Of a DNA stretch of 64,000 nucleotides, positions 18,586 through 26,973 are shown piece by piece. Positions within the stretch are counted from its first letter, which is position 1. The number at the start of each line of letters is the position of its first letter. The notes beneath the pieces were generated by a model. It had not been told where the DNA came from, made no database searches, and saw only the letters and a program-made list of their open reading frames with translations. Origin of the DNA: Lacisediminihabitans profunda (GTDB lineage: Bacteria > Actinomycetota > Actinomycetes > Actinomycetales > Microbacteriaceae); assembly GCF_008040105.1 (NCBI RefSeq), contig NZ_VRMG01000003.1, forward strand, positions 1-64,000, in the 5' to 3' direction. A program made the position numbers and the translations under genes.

Positions 18586-19183
18586 TGCCGATCGGTGGAA
18601 GTGACGGTGCCCGGCGGTAATCGTGCCGCTCGTCATGATCCTGCCCGTCGGGGTTCGCGCCCGTGCCAGGCGCTTCGGCCGACGACGTTCGACAATGAAG
18701 CCATTGCGACGCGGCCGGTTTTAGACTGGCCGGCGCTGCGCAGGTCAGCGATCTCGATGCACTCGTCCTGGGACAGGAACCAGGCGCTGAGCTGCCGCAC
18801 CGTGAGGCAGTCCAATGGAGGCGTGAACCGACCAGCTCACCCTCCGATGGGTCGTATAGCCCGTGGTCCAGGCGTCTCCGACGAGCGGGACACACCACTT
18901 CGCTGGTCGCCGCCCGAATGATCCCCCCCGCTTACGCAACTCTATGAACATCCCGCTGCGCCGAGAGCGGACGACGCCCTGCCCCAACCTTCGCACGACG
19001 AGATGACAACACAACCTCCACACGGCATTGCTGCACCAACCCCCGGAAACCATCCGGTCGATACCGACCAGTTCTCGAGCGCCATCGACGCCATTGTCAA
19101 CATGTCATTGGCTAGTCTTCTCCGGTGGTGGTCATGACTGTCACGGGGAGTAATACCTTGGTGCCCTCAGATTTGGGGCGCTT
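18586..19183. other. Gene-poor stretch
   Basis: A 60-codon minus-strand frame (18633-18815, LTVRQLSAWFLSQDECIEI and onward) looks mildly protein-like, but it has no start signal and overlaps other open frames. Nothing else was recognised. Confidence 0.35.
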
Positions 19184-19765
19184 ATGCTTGCCGGGAGTCA
19201 TCCCAGACCCCGGTTGCTCCGGTGGTTGGGGTGCCGTTTCTTCCGGCGGGAGTTCCCGTGTCCGATTCTCAATTTCACCCTTCAGCGGAGTCGCGCGAAT
19301 CGGAATCGTGCGCGGGCGGTCCCACCCCGCAGTGTGGACGCCCTCGTTACTCACCGGGGCGCGATCGGCTCGGTCTCCCCGGAATCGGAGCTGGATCCGC
19401 GGGGTCCGGGCATCGGCGATGGTCAGGAGAGAACAGGACTGATACTGCTCGCCCACGGCGGGCGAACGTTCCTGGTGACAGAGTCCATGGCGCAGATCTT
19501 TGTCAATCAGGCCAGGCGCATCATTAGCCTTCGCCTATCCGGACTCGTGGTGCTTGCCCACTCGGGCGGGACCGATCTGCTCCACATCTCATCGATCACC
19601 CCCTTCACGGTCAGCGTTCACTCGGCTCCCGCGGAAGAGGGGCATCGACACTCAGATTCCCCACCGACCGATGTGCGCCGGCGAGTCGGTGACGATACCC
19701 ACACGGGGGGCAAGGCCAAGAAAGATCTTGGCCATGCCCTCTGTTGGTCGCGCCGAGTACCCTGA
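19184..19765 (+). pseudogene. Unrecognised small-protein family 2, copy B, possibly broken
   Basis: Only the segment from about residue 60 to 145 resembles family 2 copy A: GGRTFLVTESMAQIFVNQAR, LSGLVVLAHSGGTDLLHIS and SITPFTVSV. The N-terminal 50 residues (RPRLLRWLGCRFFRREF) look like a wrong frame, and the tail after SVHSAPAEEGH is also not matched. No ribosome binding site was found. I think the gene is frameshifted near its 5' end. Confidence 0.4.
19708..19739. terminator. Hairpin between family 2B and family 1B
   Basis: Arms GGGCAAGGCCAAGA and TCTTGGCCATGCCC pair with one mismatch around a 4-base AAGA loop. No T-run follows, so it could be a processing or attenuation hairpin rather than a classical terminator. 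Confidence 0.35.
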
Positions 19766-20040
19766 CCCTGGCGAGCTTGCCATTACGGGTGGTCGGGGCG
19801 GACGGGGCCATCACTTCGCTTCAAATCATCGTTGTGTTCGCCGGAAACTCGACCTACGAAATTGAACTCGACTATCGAGTGATCGGATTCATCCGCCGAA
19901 TCGGCCAAGCCTTCGACGCTCACGTCGGACCTGACATCACCTCAGATTCGGAAAGGGGCCGGTGGGAACTCTGGGACAAGGCGGCTACGTTCCTTGTTCG
20001 CGCCTCAGGGTTCGCGCCCATCGAGAGGCACACCCCATAA
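19744..20040 (+). CDS. Unrecognised small-protein family 1, copy B
   Basis: A frame of 98 codons from a TTG at 19744, with no good ribosome binding site, so the start is doubtful. Its sequence (LPLRVVGADGAITSLQ, then STYEIELDYRVIGFIRRIG, then WELWDKAATFLVRASGF) aligns along most of its length with residues 45-125 of copy A at 16062. It ends 15 residues after the WDKAA motif, suggesting that this is the native length. Function unknown. Confidence 0.5.
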   Translation: MVAPSTLTLASLPLRVVGADGAITSLQIIVVFAGNSTYEIELDYRVIGFIRRIGQAFDAHVGPDITSDSERGRWELWDKAATFLVRASGFAPIERHTP

Positions 20041-20248
20041 GTCCCTTAACGGCCAACATCCACTCCGAAACAAGCAGACGATGTGCAAACCCTAGGAGAA
20101 CGGGTGCCCAGCGGTTGAGTTGCTGGCCCAAGGCGGGTAAGGGTTTGCCTCGACTGGCGCCGCAACCTCCTGATCCGAATTAGGTCGGCTTGTGACGCCG
20201 TGGTTATCTTCCCAACCCTCGGGAGGAGACGCATTCACCTCAGCCAAA

Positions 20249-20282
20249 CAGAGGGGCTGCAGATTTGTCTGCCGCCCCTCTG
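20249..20282. terminator. Intrinsic terminator-like hairpin
   Basis: Arms CAGAGGGGCTGCAGA and TCTGCCGCCCCTCTG pair with one mismatch around a TTTG loop. It lies 13 bases beyond the stop of the minus-strand SPW gene and downstream of the plus-strand small genes, so it could serve both strands. Confidence 0.6.
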
Positions 20283-20294
20283 CAGCCGATTACT

Positions 20295-20648
20295 CTAGTG
20301 GCCCGCTGGGTGTTCGTGCATGTGTCGTGCCGGCTGCACGGCCAGCGCGCCGGCGATCACTCCGACAGCTCCGCAGATCCATGACGTCCACGCCACCCCG
20401 GTCTGGGTGGAGAACGCGCCGACCCACGGTGCGATCAGAAGCAAAGCACCGATGGCGATGTGCGCCCATTCCATGGAGACCAGACCCGGCATCGCCAAAC
20501 TCCAGAGTCCAGAACCGGCCAAGGCCACCCCCAGAATCAGCAACATCAGCAGGGAGCCTCCGGCTTGCGCGGTCCACATCACTGACAGCGCGGCGTAGGC
20601 GCCCGCAGCGACAACGGCCCAGTCTTGCCACCGTACCCATTTGTTCAT
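20295..20648 (-). CDS. SPW-repeat membrane protein
   Basis: A 117-residue protein from the ATG at 20648, with GAGGAGG at nine-base spacing. It has four membrane segments and repeats of the SPW type (WVRWQDWAVVAAGAY and SMEWAHIAIGALLLIAPWVG), as in the SPW repeat family of small bacterial membrane proteins of unknown function. It faces a terminator hairpin and has no operon partner. Confidence 0.7.
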   Translation of the reverse strand: MNKWVRWQDWAVVAAGAYAALSVMWTAQAGGSLLMLLILGVALAGSGLWSLAMPGLVSMEWAHIAIGALLLIAPWVGAFSTQTGVAWTSWICGAVGVIAGALAVQPARHMHEHPAGH

Positions 20649-21043
20649 CGATACCAACCTCCTCAGTAAGTTGGCTCCCGAATCGGGGGTCGCTCCTCAC
20701 CGTAGGAGTGAGGGATCGGCCGGTCAAGGGACTATCGTCCCGCGATACGCGCTCGTCTTCACCCCGCGGGGAGTGCATTGGGTAATTGGGTCCGTCAAGG
20801 CGCCAAGGGCGAGGGACGCGGTGCACAGCCTTACGGACCATGTTGATGTAACTCGGTCCACCGACTTGTGAATCGACGTTGTCCCTCTCAGCTCGCGTCC
20901 TCCGAGCTCGCGACGGAGCCCCGTTCCGTCGGCCGGCCATTTGGTCTGTGGCAGAGCCGCACCGGAATGTCCGGAGGCGTACCGTTGACACCATGCGGTC
21001 CGGCGTCCGAGTTGAGGCAGGGGGCGCTAGAAAGAGGGCTGCC

Positions 21044-21994
21044 GTGGCCCAGGAATCGACTCGCGATCTCGCGATCGACCGGCTCAGGGGTGCCCTCGTC
21101 ATCCTGATGGTCGGCGGCAACTATCTCGGCGGCGTGCAGATCGTGCCCGCGTACCTCAAACACGCCCCGGACATCGGCTTCACCGTCGCCGACATGGTCG
21201 CCGCCGCGTTCGTCTTCCTCATCGGCGTGAACTACGGGCCGTCCTTCGCACGGCAGCTGCGGCAGGGCGCCGTGGCCAGCTATCGGCACTTCCTAGTGCG
21301 ATACGTTGCCCTGTTCGGGATCGGCGCCATCCTCGCGGTGGGGGCGACGAACGTGGCTGGTATTGCGACCGACTGGGGCGTGCTGGAAGCGATCGGGGTG
21401 GCTGGCCTGGTATGCCTTGCGCTCATCCGGCTCCCTGCCTGGGCGCGTTTCGTCATCGGGTTTCTGATGCTGTGCGGCTATCAGTACCTGCTCGACAGCT
21501 CGATGCTCGCGGCCGTGCTCCACTCCGTGCACGGCGGCCCGGTCGGGGCGCTGTCCTGGGCCGCGCTGCTGGTACTGTCCACGGCAGTAGCGGATGTTTG
21601 GCGAAAGAGACGCGGGCCGTTCGCGATCTGCTGCGCGGCGTTGGTGGTTGCGGCGGCGATCTCCGTGTTGATCGTGCCGGTCAGTAAGAACCGGGTATCC
21701 CTCAGCTACGTGTTGGTCACCCTTGCAATCAGCACCTTGATTTTTACCGCCGTCGAGTTAGGCTCACGAGTCACGTCGAACCGCGCCGGCTTCTTCTGCT
21801 GGTGGGGAGAGAACCCGCTCGTCCTCTATCTACTCCACCTGCTCCTCCTCGCGATAGTGGTGCTCCCGGGAGTGGAATGGTGGTACGCCGGAGCCACCGT
21901 GGGGCTCGTCGCCCTGCAATTGGTCGTGATCCTCACGATCATGTCTGTGATCGCGTGGGGGATGCACCGTCGCAGGTTCAGGATCCGGCTGTAG
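21044..21994 (+). CDS. HGSNAT/YeiB-like membrane acyltransferase
   Basis: From the GTG at 21044 (AGAGGG just upstream) the protein has 316 residues and eight or more membrane helices. The start RDLAIDRLRGALVILMVGGN resembles the RxxxLDxLRG opening of heparan-alpha-glucosaminide N-acetyltransferase/DUF1624 and YeiB-like proteins. The late GFFCWWGENPLVLYLLHLLL fits their conserved NPLxxYxxH-like region. Such proteins transfer acyl groups to sugars across or at the membrane; the substrate here is unknown. The sugar transferase gene downstream could be related but is separated by about 250 bases. Confidence 0.65.
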   Translation: MAQESTRDLAIDRLRGALVILMVGGNYLGGVQIVPAYLKHAPDIGFTVADMVAAAFVFLIGVNYGPSFARQLRQGAVASYRHFLVRYVALFGIGAILAVGATNVAGIATDWGVLEAIGVAGLVCLALIRLPAWARFVIGFLMLCGYQYLLDSSMLAAVLHSVHGGPVGALSWAALLVLSTAVADVWRKRRGPFAICCAALVVAAAISVLIVPVSKNRVSLSYVLVTLAISTLIFTAVELGSRVTSNRAGFFCWWGENPLVLYLLHLLLLAIVVLPGVEWWYAGATVGLVALQLVVILTIMSVIAWGMHRRRFRIRL

Positions 21995-22240
21995 CCGGCC
22001 GCAAATGCTGGCGTGATGGCAGCGTCTGGCCGCTTGCAGTAGTCGCGGACATGGAGATACGGAGACCCGGTTTTCAGGCTGGTCGTGTGTCGAACGCGGT
22101 GCGATGTCGCGTTCGGCAGACGACCATCGTCGACTCGGGGAGCCACGGTGAGCTGCGAGCGTCCATCGTCTAGTGGTGAAGGGGGAGGCCCCGTGTATGG
22201 TTGCTGTACTCCGGTGACGCGGCTAGAGAAGCAGGGTTAG

Positions 22241-23020
22241 ATGACCACCATCTCCGTCGTGATCCCGAGCTATAACGATGCGCCCTTCTTAGGGGTCTGT
22301 CTGGCGGCTCTTGCGGTGCAGACGCGGCTGCCAGACGAGGTCATTGTTGTCGACAACGCCAGCACGGACGCCACCGCGGCTGTCGCGTCGGCCGCGGGTG
22401 CTCGGGTGATTGTCGAGTTAGCGCACGGGATCTGGCCGGCAGCGGCTGCCGGGTATGACGCGGCAAAAGGGGACGTGATCGCCCGTCTCGACGCGGACTC
22501 AGTTCCCCCTGTGGACTGGCTTCAGCATGTCGAGGCAACGCTGGCGGGGCTTCCGGAGGTTGACGTGGTGACCGGTCCTGGTGATCTCTACGGCTGCGGG
22601 GTGCTTCTTCGATTCATCGGGAGGATCGTCTACATCGGCGGCTACTTCTGGGCAGTTGGTCACCTGATCGGAAATCCGCCGATCTTCGGATCAAACTTCG
22701 CAATGCGGCGAGCTGTCTGGCAGGGAGTCCGCGAAGTGGTGCATCGGGCACGGACTGACATTCACGATGATCTCGACCTCAGCCTCCATCTCGATCCGAC
22801 GGTGACAGTGCTTTATGAGCCGACTCTCCGGGTCGGCATTTCCGCGCGACCGTTCAGTACCTGGGCGGGGATGGTCCGCCGAGTGCGCTGGGCATGGCGG
22901 ACACTCCTGTTGCATTGGCCTGAGGAGCTGCCCAGGCGCAGGCGCGCCGCGAGGCGGCAACTCGGCCGCTCCACCACCGGGCACCACGAGAGCGATCTCC
23001 CGCCGATCTCACGTTTGTGA
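22241..23020 (+). CDS. Family 2 glycosyltransferase
   Basis: A 259-residue GT2 protein. SVVIPSYNDAPFLGVCLAAL and EVIVVDNASTDAT form the nucleotide-sugar binding fold, and ARLDADSVPPVDW carries the DxD metal site. The conserved acceptor-side segment is NFAMRRAVWQGV with a following DIHDDLDLSLHL. There is one hydrophobic stretch (about 130-150) but no strong membrane domain. It likely transfers a sugar to a lipid or cell-wall acceptor at the inner face of the membrane. It stands convergent with the alpha/beta hydrolase gene. Confidence 0.85.
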   Translation: MTTISVVIPSYNDAPFLGVCLAALAVQTRLPDEVIVVDNASTDATAAVASAAGARVIVELAHGIWPAAAAGYDAAKGDVIARLDADSVPPVDWLQHVEATLAGLPEVDVVTGPGDLYGCGVLLRFIGRIVYIGGYFWAVGHLIGNPPIFGSNFAMRRAVWQGVREVVHRARTDIHDDLDLSLHLDPTVTVLYEPTLRVGISARPFSTWAGMVRRVRWAWRTLLLHWPEELPRRRRAARRQLGRSTTGHHESDLPPISRL

Positions 23021-23081
23021 GTGAAGTATGGAAGCGAACTGGATGTCGTGGTCGGCCAGGGAGCAAGGGAGAGTCCTGCAC

Positions 23082-24017
23082 TTATCGTCCAGCGCGAGAG
23101 CCGGCGAGGGTGAAGAAATCTCGCGCCAACTGGTGCGGGACGGTTTCGCCAATACTGTGCCCGCCGTCGGGGTAAACCTCCAGCGCGGCTCCAATTCGCA
23201 CAGCGAAGCTCTCGTGCAGCGGTATGGGCCACAAGTCGTTTCGACCAACCGCGACGAGCATCGGGACGGGACTGTCGGCGAGGCGGGAGTCCAGGTCGGG
23301 AACGTGCTTCATCAAGTCCATGATGTCGTCGACGCTTCGTCTGCTGGTGTAGTCGAATCGCAACCGCAGGAGAGCCAGCCGACCAGGGTCCGCTCGACCT
23401 CGGTTGGTGACGATGCCCCAGATAAGAAGTCCTGCGATCATGCGCGGTCGAATAAGGTAGCTCAACCGACCGATCCAACGCACACCGCGAAAGGCCTGGC
23501 CCGGCTGAGGCGGGGCGCCGAGGAGGGTGAGGGATGCAAAGAGGTCCGGGCGTTCGAGGAGCGCTAATTCAGCGACTATCCCAGCGAACGAATGCCCGAA
23601 CACGTGTGCCGGTGTTGGCCCGGCTTCAAGGAACGCGATGAGGTCCGCCACAAACAATTCGTAGGTGTACCGGACCCCAGCAACCGGTCCGGCCGCCGAC
23701 GATTCGTACTGGCCGGCAAGATCGAAGCTTTCCACGAAGTAACCGGCGGCAACCAGAAGCGGCATAAGGAGGGTGAAGTCTTCCTTCGATCCGGTGGCCC
23801 CCGGAACGAGAACAACCCTGGTCCCGGCGGCGTCGAGTGCCACATCGCCGAGGGCGATTGCCGCGAGCGAACCACTCGGCGCGCTGAACCGGAAGGGCTG
23901 CGTGCCTAAGGGCAACACTGTCCAGTCCATATCGGGAATGGCCCCGTCGAGAACCGCGGATTGGCTGGGCTGCGCCATCTCTCGTCGCGCATCACGTCGC
24001 CTCGCCGAAACAGACAT
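23082..24017 (-). CDS. Alpha/beta hydrolase
   Basis: A 311-residue alpha/beta hydrolase with the nucleophile elbow GHSFAG (Ser near 146), an acid in VAVGRNDLWPI and the catalytic His in DGGHSIGETV. The oxyanion region LVPGATGSKEDF lies near 72. There is no signal peptide. The start at 24017 or an in-frame ATG at 23978 is possible; neither has a strong ribosome binding site. Substrate unknown. Confidence 0.8.
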   Translation of the reverse strand: MSVSARRRDARREMAQPSQSAVLDGAIPDMDWTVLPLGTQPFRFSAPSGSLAAIALGDVALDAAGTRVVLVPGATGSKEDFTLLMPLLVAAGYFVESFDLAGQYESSAAGPVAGVRYTYELFVADLIAFLEAGPTPAHVFGHSFAGIVAELALLERPDLFASLTLLGAPPQPGQAFRGVRWIGRLSYLIRPRMIAGLLIWGIVTNRGRADPGRLALLRLRFDYTSRRSVDDIMDLMKHVPDLDSRLADSPVPMLVAVGRNDLWPIPLHESFAVRIGAALEVYPDGGHSIGETVPHQLARDFFTLAGSRAGR

Positions 24018-24394
24018 ATCGTCAGGCTACCGCGCACGAATGAAGTGCGGGGTTCCTGCACATCGTTGCCGTCTCTCAGGGTCATCCGACGAACTCCGCG
24101 GGCTTCTCGCCTCCGAAGCATCAGTCGGGCTGCCCGACCACGCCCGGGTTCGCGATGCATGCTCCCTTCAGCCTGACTCAGCCTGACTCAGCCTTGAGCA
24201 GCGAAAGAAGATCGGTGGTTACGCTGCACACGTCAAGGAGTCAACCCAATCGACGGCATCCCTGACTCGGCTTTTGGAATGCCTGTCGTCAGTTGTGATG
24301 GAGATCTTGTGACCGAGGGCGCGGACTCAGATCAGTGATCGTCATCGACAACGATGCAGCGGAGAATCGGTGGGCAAGCCCTCGACCCACAGGT
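24018..24394. other. Intergenic, short tandem repeat
   Basis: No gene seen. CAGCCTGACT is repeated head to tail around 24172-24193, with a third partial copy. Otherwise nothing is recognisable. Confidence 0.4.
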
Positions 24395-25297
24395 TCAGCT
24401 CGCGCCGAGATTCTCGCTGCCCGATTCGCGCCGATCCGAATTGGTGTCGGTTAATGCCTGCAGAGTTGTCGCGGCGAGGACGCGTGCCCACATTTCGTGC
24501 AGAGACTTCCAGGAGAAGGCATCCTGCACATACATATCTCCTACTCGCCAATCAGGGAACGGCACGAAGGACACATCAGGTGCCCGAGAAGCGAGCTCGT
24601 GCGTGACACTGTTCAAGCGATCGATCTGAAGTCTCAGCATCTTGCGACCAAGAGGCGGTACAGGCCGGAAGTCCACCATCGGTGGAATGCCGGCAAAGAC
24701 GACTCGGCGGTTCGGTTCGGTGTGGTTGCGGAGCTGCTCGAGTATCGTTTCGAGGTTGGATTTCCAGGCGTTCGTGCTTGTGGCGAGCAGCACATCTGGG
24801 ACGCCGAGCATGACCAGCACGACGTCAACCGGGGTCGCGTCGAGAGTCGACATTTTCGCGACCCGCGCGGCGGTGAGATCGTTCGCCGAGATGGTCGTCC
24901 ACGAACAGCCTCTCCCGCAGGTCTCGGCGACGAATCGTGCGGTCTTGGCGACAGTCGTCATCCCCTGGTGCAAAACTCCGTACCCGGACACCGTCACATC
25001 ACCGATGAACATCAGCCGGACGGGGTCAGGTCCTGGGATGACACGCTCCGGGTTATCGACGGGAAATTGAGCCCGCCGGACATCCAGTTTGTACAGGGCG
25101 AGGTGGAGGCGAAGCACGGGGCGTGCAAGAAGAATGAGTACAGCGGCCACTCCAGGGGAAAGCGTGGCCGGCCGATCGCCAGCCGTGAAGAAACCCCTCA
25201 CCAATTCAGCACTCCATTCGGTGCCCGCGCCGTGCCATCCGCCTGGCATGAATCTCGCCGTCATGCCAAATTGGACATGCACGTACGAACGGGACAT
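24395..25297 (-). CDS. SGNH-fold protein lacking the catalytic serine, third paralogue
   Basis: A 300-residue frame. A hydrophobic helix (about 49-68, VAAVLILLARPVLRLHLAL) precedes PVRLMFIGDVTVSGYGV, the SGNH block I in which GDS has become GDV (99-101). Block III reads LGVPDVLLA (165-168 GVPD) in place of GxND. A His in SLHEMWARVLA is in the block V place. The order helix, short linker, SGNH domain is the same as in the proteins at 3.3 and 13.8 kb. The first 45 residues are poor and the real start may be internal. Probably membrane-anchored; I infer no hydrolase activity. Confidence 0.6.
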   Translation of the reverse strand: MSRSYVHVQFGMTARFMPGGWHGAGTEWSAELVRGFFTAGDRPATLSPGVAAVLILLARPVLRLHLALYKLDVRRAQFPVDNPERVIPGPDPVRLMFIGDVTVSGYGVLHQGMTTVAKTARFVAETCGRGCSWTTISANDLTAARVAKMSTLDATPVDVVLVMLGVPDVLLATSTNAWKSNLETILEQLRNHTEPNRRVVFAGIPPMVDFRPVPPLGRKMLRLQIDRLNSVTHELASRAPDVSFVPFPDWRVGDMYVQDAFSWKSLHEMWARVLAATTLQALTDTNSDRRESGSENLGAS

Positions 25298-25809
25298 CCA
25301 CGGTTGATGCTGGCAGGATCAGGCTGAATTCGCTGCCCCCCGGTCGGGGGCAATTCGCATAGAGCAACTCCTATGGCAGGGACACGTCCGGATCCGGTCG
25401 GCGCGCTGCACTGATCGAGACCGTGGGCTGCACGCCCGGTCCCATAACAGCAGCTCTCCACCGGGCAGATCGCGGGCAGCGAAGAAACGACCCAACGCTG
25501 CTTGGGGGAAGCAGCGTTGGGCTTTTCGTGCGCCTTTGTCAACTCGGATCTCTGTGATTCACAGGGACACGATTCTCAGCACACCCTGCGTCGTCGGGGG
25601 AACGACGAGAGTTCAACATCGAGAATCGCACACTTCCGGTTTTGGACGCTTCTAAACGCTATCGCATGTCCTCCTTAACGAGGACACGATGTCGTACCCC
25701 AGTTGTGGGGGATTCGAGATCTGGGACAGCGGTCGGGCTCAGACCAGCAGCGCGAGACGCACGGCAAAGTTCTCCGACACTGCGTCGACGCTTATCTAGG
25801 CATGCGGCC
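25298..25809. other. Intergenic region, possible small RNA ending in a strong terminator
   Basis: No credible protein gene. On the plus strand a GC hairpin (CCCCCCGG/TCGGGGG, near 25335) is followed 150 bases later by a perfect intrinsic terminator at 25491-25521. A strong terminator with no upstream gene on its strand suggests a non-coding transcript of about 150-200 nt, but I could not match it to a known RNA family. Confidence 0.3.
25491..25527 (+). terminator. Strong intrinsic terminator
   Basis: Arms CCCAACGCTGCTT and AAGCAGCGTTGGG pair perfectly over 13 bp around a GGGGG loop and are followed by CTTTTC. Confidence 0.8.
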
Positions 25810-26973
25810 TCATCGCACGACCTTGAACAGGGCGGCCACGCCCATGCCGCCGCCGACCGCCGCCGTCGCGATTCCGAGGGTGCCCGCCGGGGCGTTGCCG
25901 CGCACGAGCCGGGAGAATAATCGAACGACGCTCACGGCTCCGCTTGCGCCCCACGGATGGCCGAGGGCGAGGGCGCCGCCCTGGGCACAGACCCGTGGAT
26001 CGGCGACGCCGTCCGGAGCTAGGCCGAGCAGGTGCAGAACGGCGAGTGTCTGCGCCGCGAACGCCTCGACGATCTCGAACGCGGCGACGTCGGCGAGGGT
26101 CACGCCCGCGTCGGCGAGTGCCCGAGTGATCGCCGCGACTGGGCCGATGCCCGGAAGCGCCGGGTCGCAGCCGACGGTCGCCGCCGCCACCAGGGCCAGT
26201 CCCGGCGTGGTTCCGCGGGATCCAGCCGGCACCATGGCGACGGCGGCGGCGCCGTCGCTGATCCGGCACGAGTTGCCCGCCGTGACCGTGCCATTGAGTT
26301 CTCCGTCCGCAGGGGCGAACAGCGGGGCGAAACGGCCAAGCATCGCCGGTATTCCGGCGCGCGGTCCGTCGTCGACCCGCACGTCACCGATCGCCACGAT
26401 CTCCTCGTCGAACCTGCCGAGCCGGTGGGCGTCGTAGGCGAGTTGATGGCTCCGCGCGGCGTAGTTGTCCTGCTGGTGTCGATCGATGTCGTACCTTAGG
26501 GCGAGCGCTTGGGCGGCGGGGCCCATCTCCGGATCGGGAAATCCGCTCGGCGCGAACGGCGCCCGAAAGTAGGCGATCCCGGCGAAGGTCCGCGTCGGCG
26601 CGGTCGAGGCGCTCTCGACTCCGCCGGCGAGTTGCAGGCGGTCGTCGCCGGCCCTGATCGCCTCACCCGCGGTGATGATCGCGGACAATCCGCTTCCACA
26701 TTGCCGGTCGACGGTCATCCCGGGAACGGCGACGTCGATCCCTGCAGCGAGCGCCGCGAGCCTGGCAATGTTTCCGCCGGGGCCCATGCAGTTGCCGAGC
26801 ACGACATCGCCGATGTCTGCCCGCGCCCCGGTGGCGGCGCGCGCATCGTCGACACAGGCCCGGATCACGGGAGCGGCGAGGTGCTCGGCGGTGACGTGGG
26901 CGAGTCGCGCGCCTTTGGTCGCGATCGGGGTGCGGCGTGCGGCCACGACGACCGGCACCCGGTCGCTAGTCAA
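25810..26973 (-). CDS. Thiolase-superfamily enzyme with an altered active site
   Basis: A 387-residue thiolase-fold protein starting at a TTG that overlaps the stop of the ligase gene. The acyl-accepting Cys is kept (DRQCGSGL, C92) and so is the His (GHPWGASGA, H339). The Asn of the usual NEAF motif is Val here (EIVEAFAAQ, V302), and the second catalytic Cys is Ala (TAAVGGGMG, A372). Classical degradative or biosynthetic thiolysis normally uses both. I infer a different condensing or acyl-transfer reaction on the product of the coupled ligase. The gene is third in an operon with bioY, so a role in making or salvaging a biotin precursor is plausible but unproven. Confidence 0.75.
   Translation of the reverse strand: MTSDRVPVVVAARRTPIATKGARLAHVTAEHLAAPVIRACVDDARAATGARADIGDVVLGNCMGPGGNIARLAALAAGIDVAVPGMTVDRQCGSGLSAIITAGEAIRAGDDRLQLAGGVESASTAPTRTFAGIAYFRAPFAPSGFPDPEMGPAAQALALRYDIDRHQQDNYAARSHQLAYDAHRLGRFDEEIVAIGDVRVDDGPRAGIPAMLGRFAPLFAPADGELNGTVTAGNSCRISDGAAAVAMVPAGSRGTTPGLALVAAATVGCDPALPGIGPVAAITRALADAGVTLADVAAFEIVEAFAAQTLAVLHLLGLAPDGVADPRVCAQGGALALGHPWGASGAVSVVRLFSRLVRGNAPAGTLGIATAAVGGGMGVAALFKVVR

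Noticed and set aside
22160-22230. tRNA-like start (ATCGTCTAGTGGT)
   Set aside because: No matching acceptor stem, anticodon loop or T-arm follows.
25813-25845. The thiolase-tail repeat as an att site
   Set aside because: No tRNA, no integrase nearby, and it lies in coding sequence.
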